From Pseudomonas sp. Irchel 3H7 (GTDB taxonomy: Bacteria; Pseudomonadota; Gammaproteobacteria; Pseudomonadales; Pseudomonadaceae): a DNA stretch of 64,000 bases. The position numbers and the translations under genes are program-made. Each line of letters opens with the position of its first letter. Within the stretch, counting starts at the first letter, position 1. Of this stretch, positions 48,631 to 57,860 are shown in pieces. The notes under the pieces are model-generated. The model did no database searches. It was not told where the DNA came from and saw only the letters and a list, made by a program, of their open reading frames with translations. The stretch lies in assembly GCF_900187605.1 (NCBI RefSeq), contig NZ_FYEA01000007.1:124001-188000 (forward strand), in the 5' to 3' direction.

Positions 48631-50259
48631 ATGAATTTCATTCTTTACTCGGACGTCAACGACCGCTCCATCAGCCAGAGTCTCGGGCGTCCCGAATACA
48701 GCTACTACTTCGTGCTCAAGGCTTATCGCCCGGTGCTGGAAAGCCTTGGTCGCGTGCATGTGGTCACGTCGACTGACGACGTCGATCCGCTGTATCTGCA
48801 ATTGCGCCAGGCCGATCAGGAATGCCTGTTTCTTTCGTTTGCACCGCCACATAAAACCCCGATCGGCCTGCAGTGCCCGATGGTCTGCGTGATTGCCTGG
48901 GAATATGACTCGATCCCCACCGAATACGCTGGCGACGATGTGCGCCAGGACTGGCGCCAGACACTGGCCCGCCATGGCCGGGTGATTACGTTGTCCACCC
49001 ACACCGCGCAGGCCATCCGTCGCAGTCTGGGTGAAGATTTCCCCGTGCTGGTATTGCCCACGCCACTGTGGGAGCGTTTCGCTCAGGTGCGGCGAGATTG
49101 TCCAAGTGTCCCGGTAAACCCCGGCACCACGCTGCAGATTAAGGGCTGCATCATCGACAGCCGTGCTCTGGGGCTGTCGGCCGATGGCTTGATCGCACCG
49201 ATACTCCGCGAGCCGGAACTGCAAACACCGCAAGTGATCGAGCCCGTGCCGGAGCCGATCGCGGAACCTCCTCCGGCACTGACCCTGCGCCGGCGTGCTT
49301 TCATCACCAAGCATTACCTGATCGCGGGCTACAGAGCTGTCACGGTGGCCTCCGAACATCGACCGCTGTTTCTGCTCAAGCACAACCTGTTGCAGTGGTA
49401 TCGCGAAGCCGTCAGTGATTTGCTGCCGGGCTCGGTCCGCGAGGAACACCGCGAGTTGCCTGATCCCATTGTCGAGGCAATAACGCCGGCTCCAGCCGTG
49501 AGTGAAATGCCGGTGTTGGCTGAGCACCCGCAAGCCTCGCTCCCCGACACCAGTCAGCACGTACAGATCGACGTCAGCGGCGTGGTTTACGTCAGCGTGT
49601 TCAACCCCGAGGACGGGCGCAAGAACTGGCATCACCTGATCACTGCGTTCTGCTGGGCTATGCGTGATGTCGACGACGCGACGCTGGTGCTGAAAATCAC
49701 CCAAAACGATCTGTCGAGCTATTACGTTCATCTCATTACGTTGCTCTCGCAGCTGTCGCCATTCGCCTGTCGCGTGGTGGTCATGCATGGCTATCTGGAA
49801 GAGGAGGAATTTGCCCGGCTGTATGGCGCTGCGAGTTTCTACGTCAATGCGTCGCGCTGCGAAGGGTTGTGCCTGCCGTTGATGGAGTTCATGTCGTGTG
49901 CCCGTCCGGTGATTGCGCCGAACCACACCGCGATGGGTGACTACATCGACGAACGCGTTGCTTTCATCGTCAAGTCCAGCCGCGAACCGACCATCTGGCC
50001 GGAGGACGCGCGCATTCTCTATCGCACGCTGCGCCATCGTCCCGACTGGGGATCGTTGAAAACCGCCTACGAGGACAGCTACGCCATGGCCAAGAACCAT
50101 CCAGAGGCTTACCTGGCGATGGCCGCTGCCGCTGCTGAGCGGATGCGTGAATACTGCGGTTTTACGCCCGTGCAGCAGCGCGCGGAGGCGTTTTTCGGTC
50201 TGAGGGCCAATAGCGAAATGACTTCGTTGGCGGTCGAGACCGGAGCGGCCTCATGCTGA
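48631..50259 (+). CDS. Glycosyltransferase, homolog of P. aeruginosa PA5455 (CPA-associated)
   Basis: 542 residues. N-terminal domain MNFILYSDVNDRSISQSLGRPEYSYYF is shared with the next gene. A Pro-rich and variable insert (about 195-320) separates it from the C-terminal GT4 domain (YVSVFNPEDGRKNWHHLITAF, SRCEGLCLPLMEFMSCARPVIAP). PA5455-PA5459 of P. aeruginosa were reported to be needed for normal common polysaccharide antigen; gene order here is the same. Overlaps the next gene by 7 bp. Specific linkage unknown. Confidence 0.87.
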   Translation: MNFILYSDVNDRSISQSLGRPEYSYYFVLKAYRPVLESLGRVHVVTSTDDVDPLYLQLRQADQECLFLSFAPPHKTPIGLQCPMVCVIAWEYDSIPTEYAGDDVRQDWRQTLARHGRVITLSTHTAQAIRRSLGEDFPVLVLPTPLWERFAQVRRDCPSVPVNPGTTLQIKGCIIDSRALGLSADGLIAPILREPELQTPQVIEPVPEPIAEPPPALTLRRRAFITKHYLIAGYRAVTVASEHRPLFLLKHNLLQWYREAVSDLLPGSVREEHRELPDPIVEAITPAPAVSEMPVLAEHPQASLPDTSQHVQIDVSGVVYVSVFNPEDGRKNWHHLITAFCWAMRDVDDATLVLKITQNDLSSYYVHLITLLSQLSPFACRVVVMHGYLEEEEFARLYGAASFYVNASRCEGLCLPLMEFMSCARPVIAPNHTAMGDYIDERVAFIVKSSREPTIWPEDARILYRTLRHRPDWGSLKTAYEDSYAMAKNHPEAYLAMAAAAAERMREYCGFTPVQQRAEAFFGLRANSEMTSLAVETGAASC

Positions 50260-51557
50260 TCATCATTCATTCGGAAACCAACAAGAGCAATATCCAGCAG
50301 AACCTCGGCCGGCCGGAGTACAGCTATTACTTCGTGCTCAAGGAGTTTCGCCCCGTTCTCGAACGAATCGGTCAGGTGATTGAAGTCAGCAACCCTGACG
50401 AGTTAGTGGATCGTTTGTATTTCGACTGCTTGAGCCGGGGCGAGGATTGCGTCTTCCTGTCGTTCTCGCCGCCGCATCGCACGCCCATCCATTACGCATG
50501 CCCGACCATCCCGGTGTTCGCCTGGGAATTCAGCACCATCCCGACTGAAAGCTGGCAGGGCGAATCACGTCACGATTGGCGTGTGGTGTTGCAGGCGTGT
50601 GGCCGGGCGATTACGCATTCGACATTCACGGTGAACGCGGTGCGCGACGTGATGGGGGCGGACTATCCGATCTGCGCGATCCCGGCTCCGGTGTGGGATC
50701 GCTTTGCCGCTCGCGGCGAGCAATTGGCCAAGCGTCCGGTGGTTGACCTTGTGACGCTGAACCTGCGTGGATTGCTGATCGACAGTCGTCGCACGGACTT
50801 GCGGCCGTATGGCCCACCGCGATTGCGCGAAGGCACGCCGATGTCCTTCGCAGGACCGCCAGAGGATTGCCAATTGCAGCTCGAAGGCGTGGTCTACACC
50901 TCGGTGTTCAACCCTTACGACGGCCGCAAGAATTGGCAGGATATGGTCAGCGCGTTCTGCACGACGTTTCGCGACATCAGCGATGTGACCCTGGTGCTCA
51001 AACTGACCCACCATGACATCGCCGATGCGCTGACCGACATGCTGCATCACTTGTACAAGAATCAGTCGTATCAGTGCCGGATCGTGCTGATCCATGGCTA
51101 TCTGGCGGATGCCGATTACGAAGCACTGGTGCAGGCCACCAGCTACGTGGTCAACAGTTCTTACGGTGAAGGACAGTGCCTGCCGTTGATGGAGTTCATG
51201 TCCTGCGGCAAACCGGCGATTGCGCCGTTGAACACCGCGATGGCCGATTATGTGAGCAGCGATAATGCATTTATCGTCGACTTCACCGAAGAGCTCACCG
51301 CCTGGCCGCATGACCCGCGTGCGGCCTATCGCACGATGCGTTACATCACCGACTGGGATTCGCTGTGTCTGGCGTATCGCGCCAGTTATGACGTGGCAAA
51401 AACCGATGAGCAGCGTTACGCCGGGATGTCCGCCGAGGCGATTCGCAGCCTGCAGCGATTCTGTAGCCAGGCCAGCACCGAGCAGAGATTGCGCGATTTT
51501 TTTGCGCAGCCACTGCAAGCCCGCGGAACGTTGCCTGCGCCAGTTACGGTCGCATGA
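50253..51557 (+). CDS. Glycosyltransferase, homolog of P. aeruginosa PA5456 (CPA-associated)
   Basis: 434 residues, a clear paralog of the preceding protein: shared NLGRPEYSYYFVLK start, LSFSPPHRTPIHYACP, YTSVFNPYDGRKNWQDMVSAF and GEGQCLPLMEFMSCGKPAIAP, but without its Pro-rich insert. GT4-type donor-site Glu pair retained. It overlaps the next gene by 4 bp (ATGA). The duplication suggests two successive sugar additions, or a catalytic and an accessory partner. Confidence 0.87.
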   Translation: MLIIIHSETNKSNIQQNLGRPEYSYYFVLKEFRPVLERIGQVIEVSNPDELVDRLYFDCLSRGEDCVFLSFSPPHRTPIHYACPTIPVFAWEFSTIPTESWQGESRHDWRVVLQACGRAITHSTFTVNAVRDVMGADYPICAIPAPVWDRFAARGEQLAKRPVVDLVTLNLRGLLIDSRRTDLRPYGPPRLREGTPMSFAGPPEDCQLQLEGVVYTSVFNPYDGRKNWQDMVSAFCTTFRDISDVTLVLKLTHHDIADALTDMLHHLYKNQSYQCRIVLIHGYLADADYEALVQATSYVVNSSYGEGQCLPLMEFMSCGKPAIAPLNTAMADYVSSDNAFIVDFTEELTAWPHDPRAAYRTMRYITDWDSLCLAYRASYDVAKTDEQRYAGMSAEAIRSLQRFCSQASTEQRLRDFFAQPLQARGTLPAPVTVA

Positions 51558-52429
51558 TCCGTCGTCTGCTCGCACGATGGCGTCCGGCGCGTGCCGCGCA
51601 ACCGCTGTCGGCACCGTTGGCCAAGGTGTCGCCTCGCGACGTCGGTTTACATGACGCCGTGCTCGACGGTTGGTTCTTGAATGACAGCGGCGAGTTGCTC
51701 AAGGGCTTTGCGATCAGCGCTGACGATACGTTGCTGGATGTCGGTTGTGGCGAAGGCGTGGCGACACTGTTTGCCGTGCGTCAGGGTGCTTCGGTGATTT
51801 TTACCGACAGCGAACACGCCAAGGTGCGTGAGCTCGCACGGCAGCTCGAAGCACAAAGCGACAAAGCCCATCTTGGGCTGGTCAGCAATAGCCTGCCGTT
51901 GCCACTGGCTGACGGCTGCGCCAGTAAAGTGGTGTGCATGGAGGTGCTGGAGCACATCGATCAGCCCCAACCGTTCATGGCCGAACTGGTGCGCATGGGG
52001 CGCCCAGGTGCACAGTATCTGTTCAGCGTGCCGGCACCGGTGGGCGAACACTTGCAAAAAGGCATCGCCCCGGACAGTTACTATCAGTCTCCCAATCATG
52101 TGCAGATTTTCACCCCGGAGCGCTTCGCTGCGCTGGTAGAAGAGGCTGGCCTGGTGATCGAACATCGCCAGGCCAGCGGATTCTTCTGGGTGATGGGCAT
52201 GATTTTTTTCTGGGCCGGCGAACGGGCTGCAGGGCGTGATCCGGGCGGTGCGGTGCGTGACCGGATTCAGGAGCCCTTCATGCCGTTGATGGAGAACTGG
52301 GCCAAGACCTGGCAGGACCTGCTCGCTCAGCCGGGCGGGCTGGCGATCAAGCAGACGCTTGACCGCTTCATGCCCAAGAGCCAGGTGATCATCGCCCGCA
52401 AGCCATCGGGTGTGGGGGAGGCACCATGA
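51554..52429 (+). CDS. SAM methyltransferase, homolog of PA5457 (CPA terminal modification)
   Basis: 291 residues. Class I methyltransferase core with LLDVGCGEGVATLFA (motif I) and MEVLEHIDQP (motif III/acidic). C-terminal VIIARKPSG and the helical MENWAKTWQDLLAQPGG segment are shared with the second methyltransferase at 53574. Terminal methylation of D-rhamnan is a known CPA feature, so a capping role is plausible. Coupled to neighbours by 4-bp overlaps. Confidence 0.87.
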   Translation: MIRRLLARWRPARAAQPLSAPLAKVSPRDVGLHDAVLDGWFLNDSGELLKGFAISADDTLLDVGCGEGVATLFAVRQGASVIFTDSEHAKVRELARQLEAQSDKAHLGLVSNSLPLPLADGCASKVVCMEVLEHIDQPQPFMAELVRMGRPGAQYLFSVPAPVGEHLQKGIAPDSYYQSPNHVQIFTPERFAALVEEAGLVIEHRQASGFFWVMGMIFFWAGERAAGRDPGGAVRDRIQEPFMPLMENWAKTWQDLLAQPGGLAIKQTLDRFMPKSQVIIARKPSGVGEAP

Positions 52430-53580
52430 GCAGCAAGCGGATCATGGACATTGAAGTGCTGCGCGCAATTGCCGTATTGGGCGTGTTGTTCCATCACTTG
52501 CAGGGCAGTCTGTTTACCGATGTCGTGCCGTCGCTGGAAAAGATCCATGCCTGGGCGCAGCCGTGGTGGGGCGTTGATCTGTTTTTCGCCATCTCCGGTT
52601 TTGTTATTGCCCGAAGCCTGATCCCGGCGCTGCAAGGCTGTACAACCCGCCAGGAGTATTGGCAGCAGACGCGCAATTTCTGGCTTCGCCGGGTTTTCCG
52701 GTTACTGCCGTCGGCCTGGTTATGGCTGGCGCTGATGTTGCTGGCGTGCGTGTTTCTCAATCGTTCGGGGGCGTTCGGTACGTTGTCGGCCAACCTGCAA
52801 GCAACGTTGGCCGGGGTGTTGCAGTACGCCAACTTCCGGTTTGCCGACAGCTTCTTTCGCTACGAGTACGGCAGCAGTTTCGTCTACTGGAGCCTGTCGC
52901 TGGAGGAGCAGTTCTACCTGCTGTTCCCGCTGCTGATTATGCTCTGTCGCAAACATCTGGTCTGGGCATTGCTGGCGCTGGTCGCGGTGCAGATTTTCAC
53001 CCTGCGCACGCCGTTGTTGATGGTGGTGCGTACTGATGCGCTGGCCCTCGGTGTATTGCTGGCAATGTGGAGTGCGCAGCCGAGTTATCAACGTTGGCGG
53101 CCGAATTTTCTCGCTCGGCCATGGGGCGGAATTTCGGCATTGATGCTGATCGGCGCGCTGTTGAGTTTCATGGCCACCGATCGCTTCACGTTCGCCTGGT
53201 ACCGTATCGGTTCAATTGCCGTACTGAGCGCAATACTGGTGTGGATCGCATCGTACAACCGCAATTACCTGATGCCCGCTGGCGCGATGCAGCGGCTGCT
53301 GGGGTGGATCGGTAGCCGGTCCTATGGCATCTACCTGATTCACATACCCGCTTATCAATTGGTGCGTGAACTGATCTTTCGCTTGCAGAGCGCCGGTCTG
53401 CCCAGCCCTGCCGGCCACCCGGTGCTGACGCTGCTGATCGCTTTCGGCCTGATCGTGTTGCTCAGCGAACTCAATTACCGCTGGGTCGAAATGCCCATGC
53501 GCAACCGTGGTGCCGCGCTCGTGCGCCGCCTCGGTACGTCCCGATCCACCGTCCCGTCCTCTGGAGCCACCTCATGCTGA
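52426..53580 (+). CDS. Acyltransferase family 3 membrane protein, homolog of PA5458
   Basis: 384 residues, about ten membrane helices. OafA/AT3 family: IEVLRAIAVLGVLFHH (catalytic-type His region), WWGVDLFFAISGFVIARSL, WSLSLEEQFYLLFPLLI and GSRSYGIYLIHIPAY. Such enzymes O-acetylate polysaccharides at the periplasmic face. Lies between two methyltransferase genes of the CPA-modification operon. Confidence 0.9.
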   Translation: MSSKRIMDIEVLRAIAVLGVLFHHLQGSLFTDVVPSLEKIHAWAQPWWGVDLFFAISGFVIARSLIPALQGCTTRQEYWQQTRNFWLRRVFRLLPSAWLWLALMLLACVFLNRSGAFGTLSANLQATLAGVLQYANFRFADSFFRYEYGSSFVYWSLSLEEQFYLLFPLLIMLCRKHLVWALLALVAVQIFTLRTPLLMVVRTDALALGVLLAMWSAQPSYQRWRPNFLARPWGGISALMLIGALLSFMATDRFTFAWYRIGSIAVLSAILVWIASYNRNYLMPAGAMQRLLGWIGSRSYGIYLIHIPAYQLVRELIFRLQSAGLPSPAGHPVLTLLIAFGLIVLLSELNYRWVEMPMRNRGAALVRRLGTSRSTVPSSGATSC

Positions 53581-54413
53581 GCCTACTGAAGAAACTCACG
53601 GCGGCGACGCCAGCACCGGTCCCCGCGCAGGCAGTGGAGCCGGTCGCCAGCAAGGTCGATCCGTACATGCTCGGCTTGTACGATGCCAAGCTCAGTGGCT
53701 GGTTCAACCAGGAAACCAACGAGCTGTTCAAAGGTTTCGTGGTGTCTGCCGAGGACACGCTGCTTGATGTCGGCTGCGGTGATGGCGGCAACGTGCATTT
53801 TTGTGGCATGCGCGGGGCGAAGATCATCATCGCCGACATCGACGGGGCCAAGGTCGAAGCGACTCGTCAGCGCCTGAGCGATACGCCGGCACGGGACATG
53901 GAATGTCACGTCACCGATTGCAATCCGTTGCCGATCGCCGACGGCACTGCAACGCGCGTGGTCTCCACCGAAGTCATCGAGCATGTCGACGATCCGGCAC
54001 AGTTCCTCGCCGAACTGGTGCGTGTCGGCAAACCGGGCGCCTTGTACCTGTTGAGCGTGCCGCACCCGAGTTCTGAAGACCTGCAAAAAGACATCGCCGC
54101 GCCCCAGTACTTCCAGAAGCCCAATCACATTCGCATCATCAGCGAAGAGCAGTTCAAGGCACTGGTCAGCGAGGCCGGGCTGGAGATCGTCAGCCATAGT
54201 CAGTACGGCTTTTACTGGTCGATGTGGATGCTGTTGTTCTGGGAAGCCAAGGTCGATTTCAGCAACCCGGATCATCCGCTGCTCAATCACTGGGCCGAGA
54301 CCTGGCAAGCCGTGCTGGACTCGCCGCGTGGTGCGCAGATCAAACAGGCGCTGGACGCGGTGGTTGCGAAAAGCCAAGTCATCATTGCCCGCAAACCCGC
54401 CGCACCCGTGTAG
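53574..54413 (+). CDS. SAM methyltransferase, homolog of PA5459 (CPA terminal modification)
   Basis: 279 residues, paralog of the methyltransferase at 51554: LLDVGCGDGGNVHFCG motif I, STEVIEHVDDPAQFLAELVRVGKPGALYL, and the shared end VVAKSQVIIARKP. An N-terminal Ala/Pro-rich lead (about 1-25) precedes the shared core (YMLGLYDAKLSGWFN). It overlaps the acyltransferase by 7 bp. The stop codon is the first base-triplet of a REP pair. Confidence 0.87.
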   Translation: MLSLLKKLTAATPAPVPAQAVEPVASKVDPYMLGLYDAKLSGWFNQETNELFKGFVVSAEDTLLDVGCGDGGNVHFCGMRGAKIIIADIDGAKVEATRQRLSDTPARDMECHVTDCNPLPIADGTATRVVSTEVIEHVDDPAQFLAELVRVGKPGALYLLSVPHPSSEDLQKDIAAPQYFQKPNHIRIISEEQFKALVSEAGLEIVSHSQYGFYWSMWMLLFWEAKVDFSNPDHPLLNHWAETWQAVLDSPRGAQIKQALDAVVAKSQVIIARKPAAPV

Positions 54414-54501
54414 GAGCTGCGGCACGCTGCGATCTTTTGATTTTGATCCTGAAAAACAAGATCAAAAGATCGCAGCCTCGTTTTACTCGACAGCTCCTAC
54501 A
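54410..54501. repeat. Paired REP element (BIME-like inverted pair)
   Basis: GTAGGAGCTG (54410-54419) and CAGCTCCTAC (54491-54500) form outer arms; inner arms GCTGCGATCTTTTGA and AGATCAAAAGATCGCAGC pair as well, leaving a long cruciform-capable repeat. It could also act as a transcription attenuator after the CPA-modification operon. Confidence 0.85.
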
Positions 54502-54550
54502 GGGGTTTTGTGTAACCTTGCAGCCTTGTGGTGTCAGGGGGCTGGAAGGT

Positions 54551-55735
54551 ATGCGGTTTATTGTGGGTCTGTTTTTGGGCATCGTTATCGCGGGTTGCGA
54601 GCAACACGACGCGCGCCCTCTCGACCAACAACTCTACATCTGGCAACGCCAGTGGACGCCGGCCCACGCGGTAGCGCTGCGTGACAGTCGCCAGGATTTC
54701 TCGACGCTGCGCGTGCTGGCGCTGCAAGCCTTTCCAAATGCCGGATGGAGCCGGGCGCGGATCGATGCGCCGTTATTGATAGCCGACGGCCGTCCTTTGA
54801 TCGCAGTGATTCGTCTCGATGGGCAGTTGAAGGCGCTGGATCAAGATCAGCTCACCACGCAGATTCTGCAGGTGCTTGCCGATTGGCAGGCGCAAGGTCT
54901 TGTATTGAGCGGCGTCGAGATTGATCACGATGCCGGTAACGCACGTTTGCCGGCCTACGCTGAATTCCTCGAACATTTGCGCTCGGCATTGCCGACGTCT
55001 CTGCCTTTGAGCATCACGGCACTTCCGGCCTGGCTCGACAGTGCGCAATTGCCGACACTCCTGCAAACCGTCGACAGCAGCGTGCTGCAAGTCCACGCCG
55101 TCAGCGATCCGCGTCGGGGTCTGTTCGATCCTGATCAGGCGTTGAAGTGGGCCAAGGCCTGGGCGCGGATTACCGACAAACCTTTTTTTCTCGCGCTGCC
55201 GGCTTACGGTGTGGCGCTGTTGCCGGATGATGGCGGGGCGCCGGTGGTGGAAAGCGAAGTACAACTTGAGCGGGGCGGTGAGCGCCAGGAATTGCTCGCA
55301 GATCCGCAGCAATTGCGCCAACTTGGCAAGGCCTTGCGCGAAGACCCACCGGCGCATCTGGCCGGTCTGATCTGGTTCCGCCTGCCGCTGGCCACTGACC
55401 GCCGCGCCTGGAGTCTGACCACCCTTGCGGCGGTCGCACGGGGTGATCAACTGAACAGTCAGCTCGGCGTGACGCTGAGCGAGTTCGACGGCCTCTACGA
55501 CATCAAACTCGACAATCCCGGCAACCTCGACAGTGCCTGGCCTGCGCGGATCATTCTCAAGGCGAAAAACTGTGAAGGCGCCGATGCGCTCGCCGGTTAC
55601 TCGTTGCAACAAAGCCCGGATCTGCTTACCTTCACCCGCCTGCGCGACGGCCGCTTGCCGGCGGGTGGGCAGCGCGTCATCGGTTGGGCGCGTTGCGCCA
55701 ATATTGATCAAGGAGGTTCGCATGTTGACCCGTAA
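54551..55735 (+). CDS. Predicted lipoprotein, DUF3142-like
   Basis: 394 residues from ATG 54551 (GGAAGG upstream). Signal peptide with lipobox VIAGC, so probably anchored to the outer membrane with Glu/Gln at +2/+3. The globular part (LYIWQRQWTPAHAVALRDSRQDFSTLRVL, SGVEIDHDAGNARLPAYAEFLEHLR) resembles DUF3142 proteins, which look like TIM-barrel hydrolase relatives with an acidic strand (GVEIDHD). It overlaps the next secreted protein by 14 bp, so the two probably act together in the periplasm. Function unknown. Confidence 0.82.
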   Translation: MRFIVGLFLGIVIAGCEQHDARPLDQQLYIWQRQWTPAHAVALRDSRQDFSTLRVLALQAFPNAGWSRARIDAPLLIADGRPLIAVIRLDGQLKALDQDQLTTQILQVLADWQAQGLVLSGVEIDHDAGNARLPAYAEFLEHLRSALPTSLPLSITALPAWLDSAQLPTLLQTVDSSVLQVHAVSDPRRGLFDPDQALKWAKAWARITDKPFFLALPAYGVALLPDDGGAPVVESEVQLERGGERQELLADPQQLRQLGKALREDPPAHLAGLIWFRLPLATDRRAWSLTTLAAVARGDQLNSQLGVTLSEFDGLYDIKLDNPGNLDSAWPARIILKAKNCEGADALAGYSLQQSPDLLTFTRLRDGRLPAGGQRVIGWARCANIDQGGSHVDP

Positions 55736-57860
55736 CTGGCCCCGCCATCTGCTCTGCCTGAGCCTCTGCCTGCCGCTGGGTTCGGCGTTCGCCTGCGGGC
55801 CGGATTTCCCCATGCGCCTGCTCGACAATCGTGGGCAGACCCTCGCGGATCTGCCTGAGGGCAACTTCAACTTCGAACTCAGCCGCCTCGGCAAAACCAT
55901 CGCCGGGCTGAAGAATGTCACTGCGGCGACGCACAATCCCAACGATATGTACGGCGAGGAAAACGCGGCGGCCGAGGCTCGGGAAAAGGCTGAACAGGCC
56001 GGACTGAGCGTTGAGCAGCAAGCGTTGATCAAACAACTGCGCGGTCTGAGCGATGCGCGGCAGGTCGAGGCGCAGGGCGCCAGCCTGCCGGCGGAAATCC
56101 GCTTGTACGTGGCTGGTGCGGTGGCATTTGCCACAGGCGATCATCAACTCGCCGTCGAGAATTTCAACAAGCTGCTGGCGCTGCCGGCAGATCAGCGTCC
56201 GTTGCGCAGCACGTGGGCGGCGTATTCGCTGGGCCGTACCTGGTTTGCGATGAGCCGCGAAGGCGGGGATGCGGTCGAGGCGCTGGAGCAATCGCGTGAT
56301 ACGTTCCGCCAAGCCCGGCAACTGAGCATCGACGGTTTCAGCGATCCGCTGGAGTTGGGTGTTGCCAGCCTCGGTGAAGAGGCGCGAGTGTTACGCTCGG
56401 CGGGCGACTGGAACGGCGCCATCGAATTGTATGAAGCACAGAACCTGCACGGCTCGGCCGTGGGTTACACCTCGCTCAAGCAATTGATGAATGAACTGGC
56501 GGAGTTGCCCGAGGCCGAACTCGCCGATTTGCTGCAGCACAAAGCCGTACAGCAACTGGTCACGGCATCGCTGGTGAGCCGTCAAGGCTGGTCGTTTGGC
56601 GATGAGCCGCCGAACGAGAAAAAACTGGTGAAACTGCTGCAAAACAGCACCCGCGGCAGCCTCGAAAACGCGGATCGTCTGGCGGCGATGAGTTATCAAC
56701 AGGGTGATTACGCCGGTGCCAAGGCCTTTCTCGAGAACGCCGGCGACGGCGGCCTGGCGTGGTGGCTGCGGGCCAAACTGGCGGTGCGTGACGGTGACAA
56801 AAACGCCGCAGCCGCAGCCTATTCGAAAGCCGCGCAAGCCTTCCCGCAGAGCGAAGACTGGGGTTATCGCCGTACGCCGGACTGGGCGTTTGAAGCGGTT
56901 CAGCCGAAATGCCGGGTCGAGGGCGAAAGCGCGATTCTCGCGTTGCAACGTGGCGAGTACCTGCAGGCTTTCGTGCAGTTGTATCGCAGCAACAGTGTCT
57001 ATTGGTTCGATGCCGCGACCGTGGCCGAGCGCGTACTGACCGTCGATGAGCTGAAAAAGTACGTCGACGATAACGTCCCGGCTCCGCCCGCGCTGACTCA
57101 ACAGCAGCGTGATAACTACGTGCCGCTGCCGGTCGCCGCCAGCCTGCGCAACCTGCTCGGCCGGCGTTTGCTGCGCGAAGGGCATTACGCCGACGCGGTC
57201 GCTTATTTCGACAATCCCGACCTGCAAAACAAGGCTCGCCTCTACGGCGAACAACGGCTGAAGGCCGATGCGTCGTGGTGGCCGACCAAGCGCGCCAGTG
57301 CGCTGTATAACGCCGCGTGGACAGCGCGTGAATGGGGCATGGATATTCTCGGTTATGAGATGGCGCCGGACTACGCCACGTTCGGTGGCAACTACAGTCT
57401 GGAAAGCACGGAGCTGAAAGTCGGCCCGCTGGTGAGCGAGGCCGAGGTGCAACGTCAGGCCGCCAGCGAAGCGAAACCGGATCAGCGCTATCACTACCGT
57501 TTCGTCGCCACCGAACTGGCCGGGCGCGCCGCTGACAACCTGCCGCACACCAGTCAGGCATTCGCCGCCGTGCTGTGCAACGCGGCCGGCTGGAACAGCA
57601 GCCTGGAAGATCAGAGCGCGCTGTATCAGCGTTACATCAAGGAAGGTCCGTTCGTCCCGTGGGCGGTCGACTTCGGCAATCAGTGCCCGTACCCGGATTT
57701 CGAAAACGCTGACAAGCGTTACGTCACTCAGGTCACGGATGCCGTGCGTTCATCGCTGCGGCCGTACAAGTGGCCGGTGCAGATCGGCGTGGTTGTGCTG
57801 GTCAGCGCTGCGGCATTGCTGCTGATCACCCGTCGCCAGCGCAAGGTCCGCAAAAGCTAA
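55722..57860 (+). CDS. Large periplasmic protein of unknown function, C-terminal membrane anchor
   Basis: 712 residues from ATG 55722, with AAGGAGG 5 bp upstream, inside the end of the lipoprotein gene. Signal peptide (LCLSLCLPLGSAFA), then a mostly helical, TPR-like body with repeated Ala/Leu helices, and a single C-terminal membrane helix (about 685-703, IGVVVLVSAAALLLI) followed by RRQRKVRKS. I do not recognise the family. The topology suggests a body in the periplasm held by the inner membrane. Its stop overlaps the lysE stop by 4 bp on the other strand. Confidence 0.85.
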   Translation: MLTRNWPRHLLCLSLCLPLGSAFACGPDFPMRLLDNRGQTLADLPEGNFNFELSRLGKTIAGLKNVTAATHNPNDMYGEENAAAEAREKAEQAGLSVEQQALIKQLRGLSDARQVEAQGASLPAEIRLYVAGAVAFATGDHQLAVENFNKLLALPADQRPLRSTWAAYSLGRTWFAMSREGGDAVEALEQSRDTFRQARQLSIDGFSDPLELGVASLGEEARVLRSAGDWNGAIELYEAQNLHGSAVGYTSLKQLMNELAELPEAELADLLQHKAVQQLVTASLVSRQGWSFGDEPPNEKKLVKLLQNSTRGSLENADRLAAMSYQQGDYAGAKAFLENAGDGGLAWWLRAKLAVRDGDKNAAAAAYSKAAQAFPQSEDWGYRRTPDWAFEAVQPKCRVEGESAILALQRGEYLQAFVQLYRSNSVYWFDAATVAERVLTVDELKKYVDDNVPAPPALTQQQRDNYVPLPVAASLRNLLGRRLLREGHYADAVAYFDNPDLQNKARLYGEQRLKADASWWPTKRASALYNAAWTAREWGMDILGYEMAPDYATFGGNYSLESTELKVGPLVSEAEVQRQAASEAKPDQRYHYRFVATELAGRAADNLPHTSQAFAAVLCNAAGWNSSLEDQSALYQRYIKEGPFVPWAVDFGNQCPYPDFENADKRYVTQVTDAVRSSLRPYKWPVQIGVVVLVSAAALLLITRRQRKVRKS

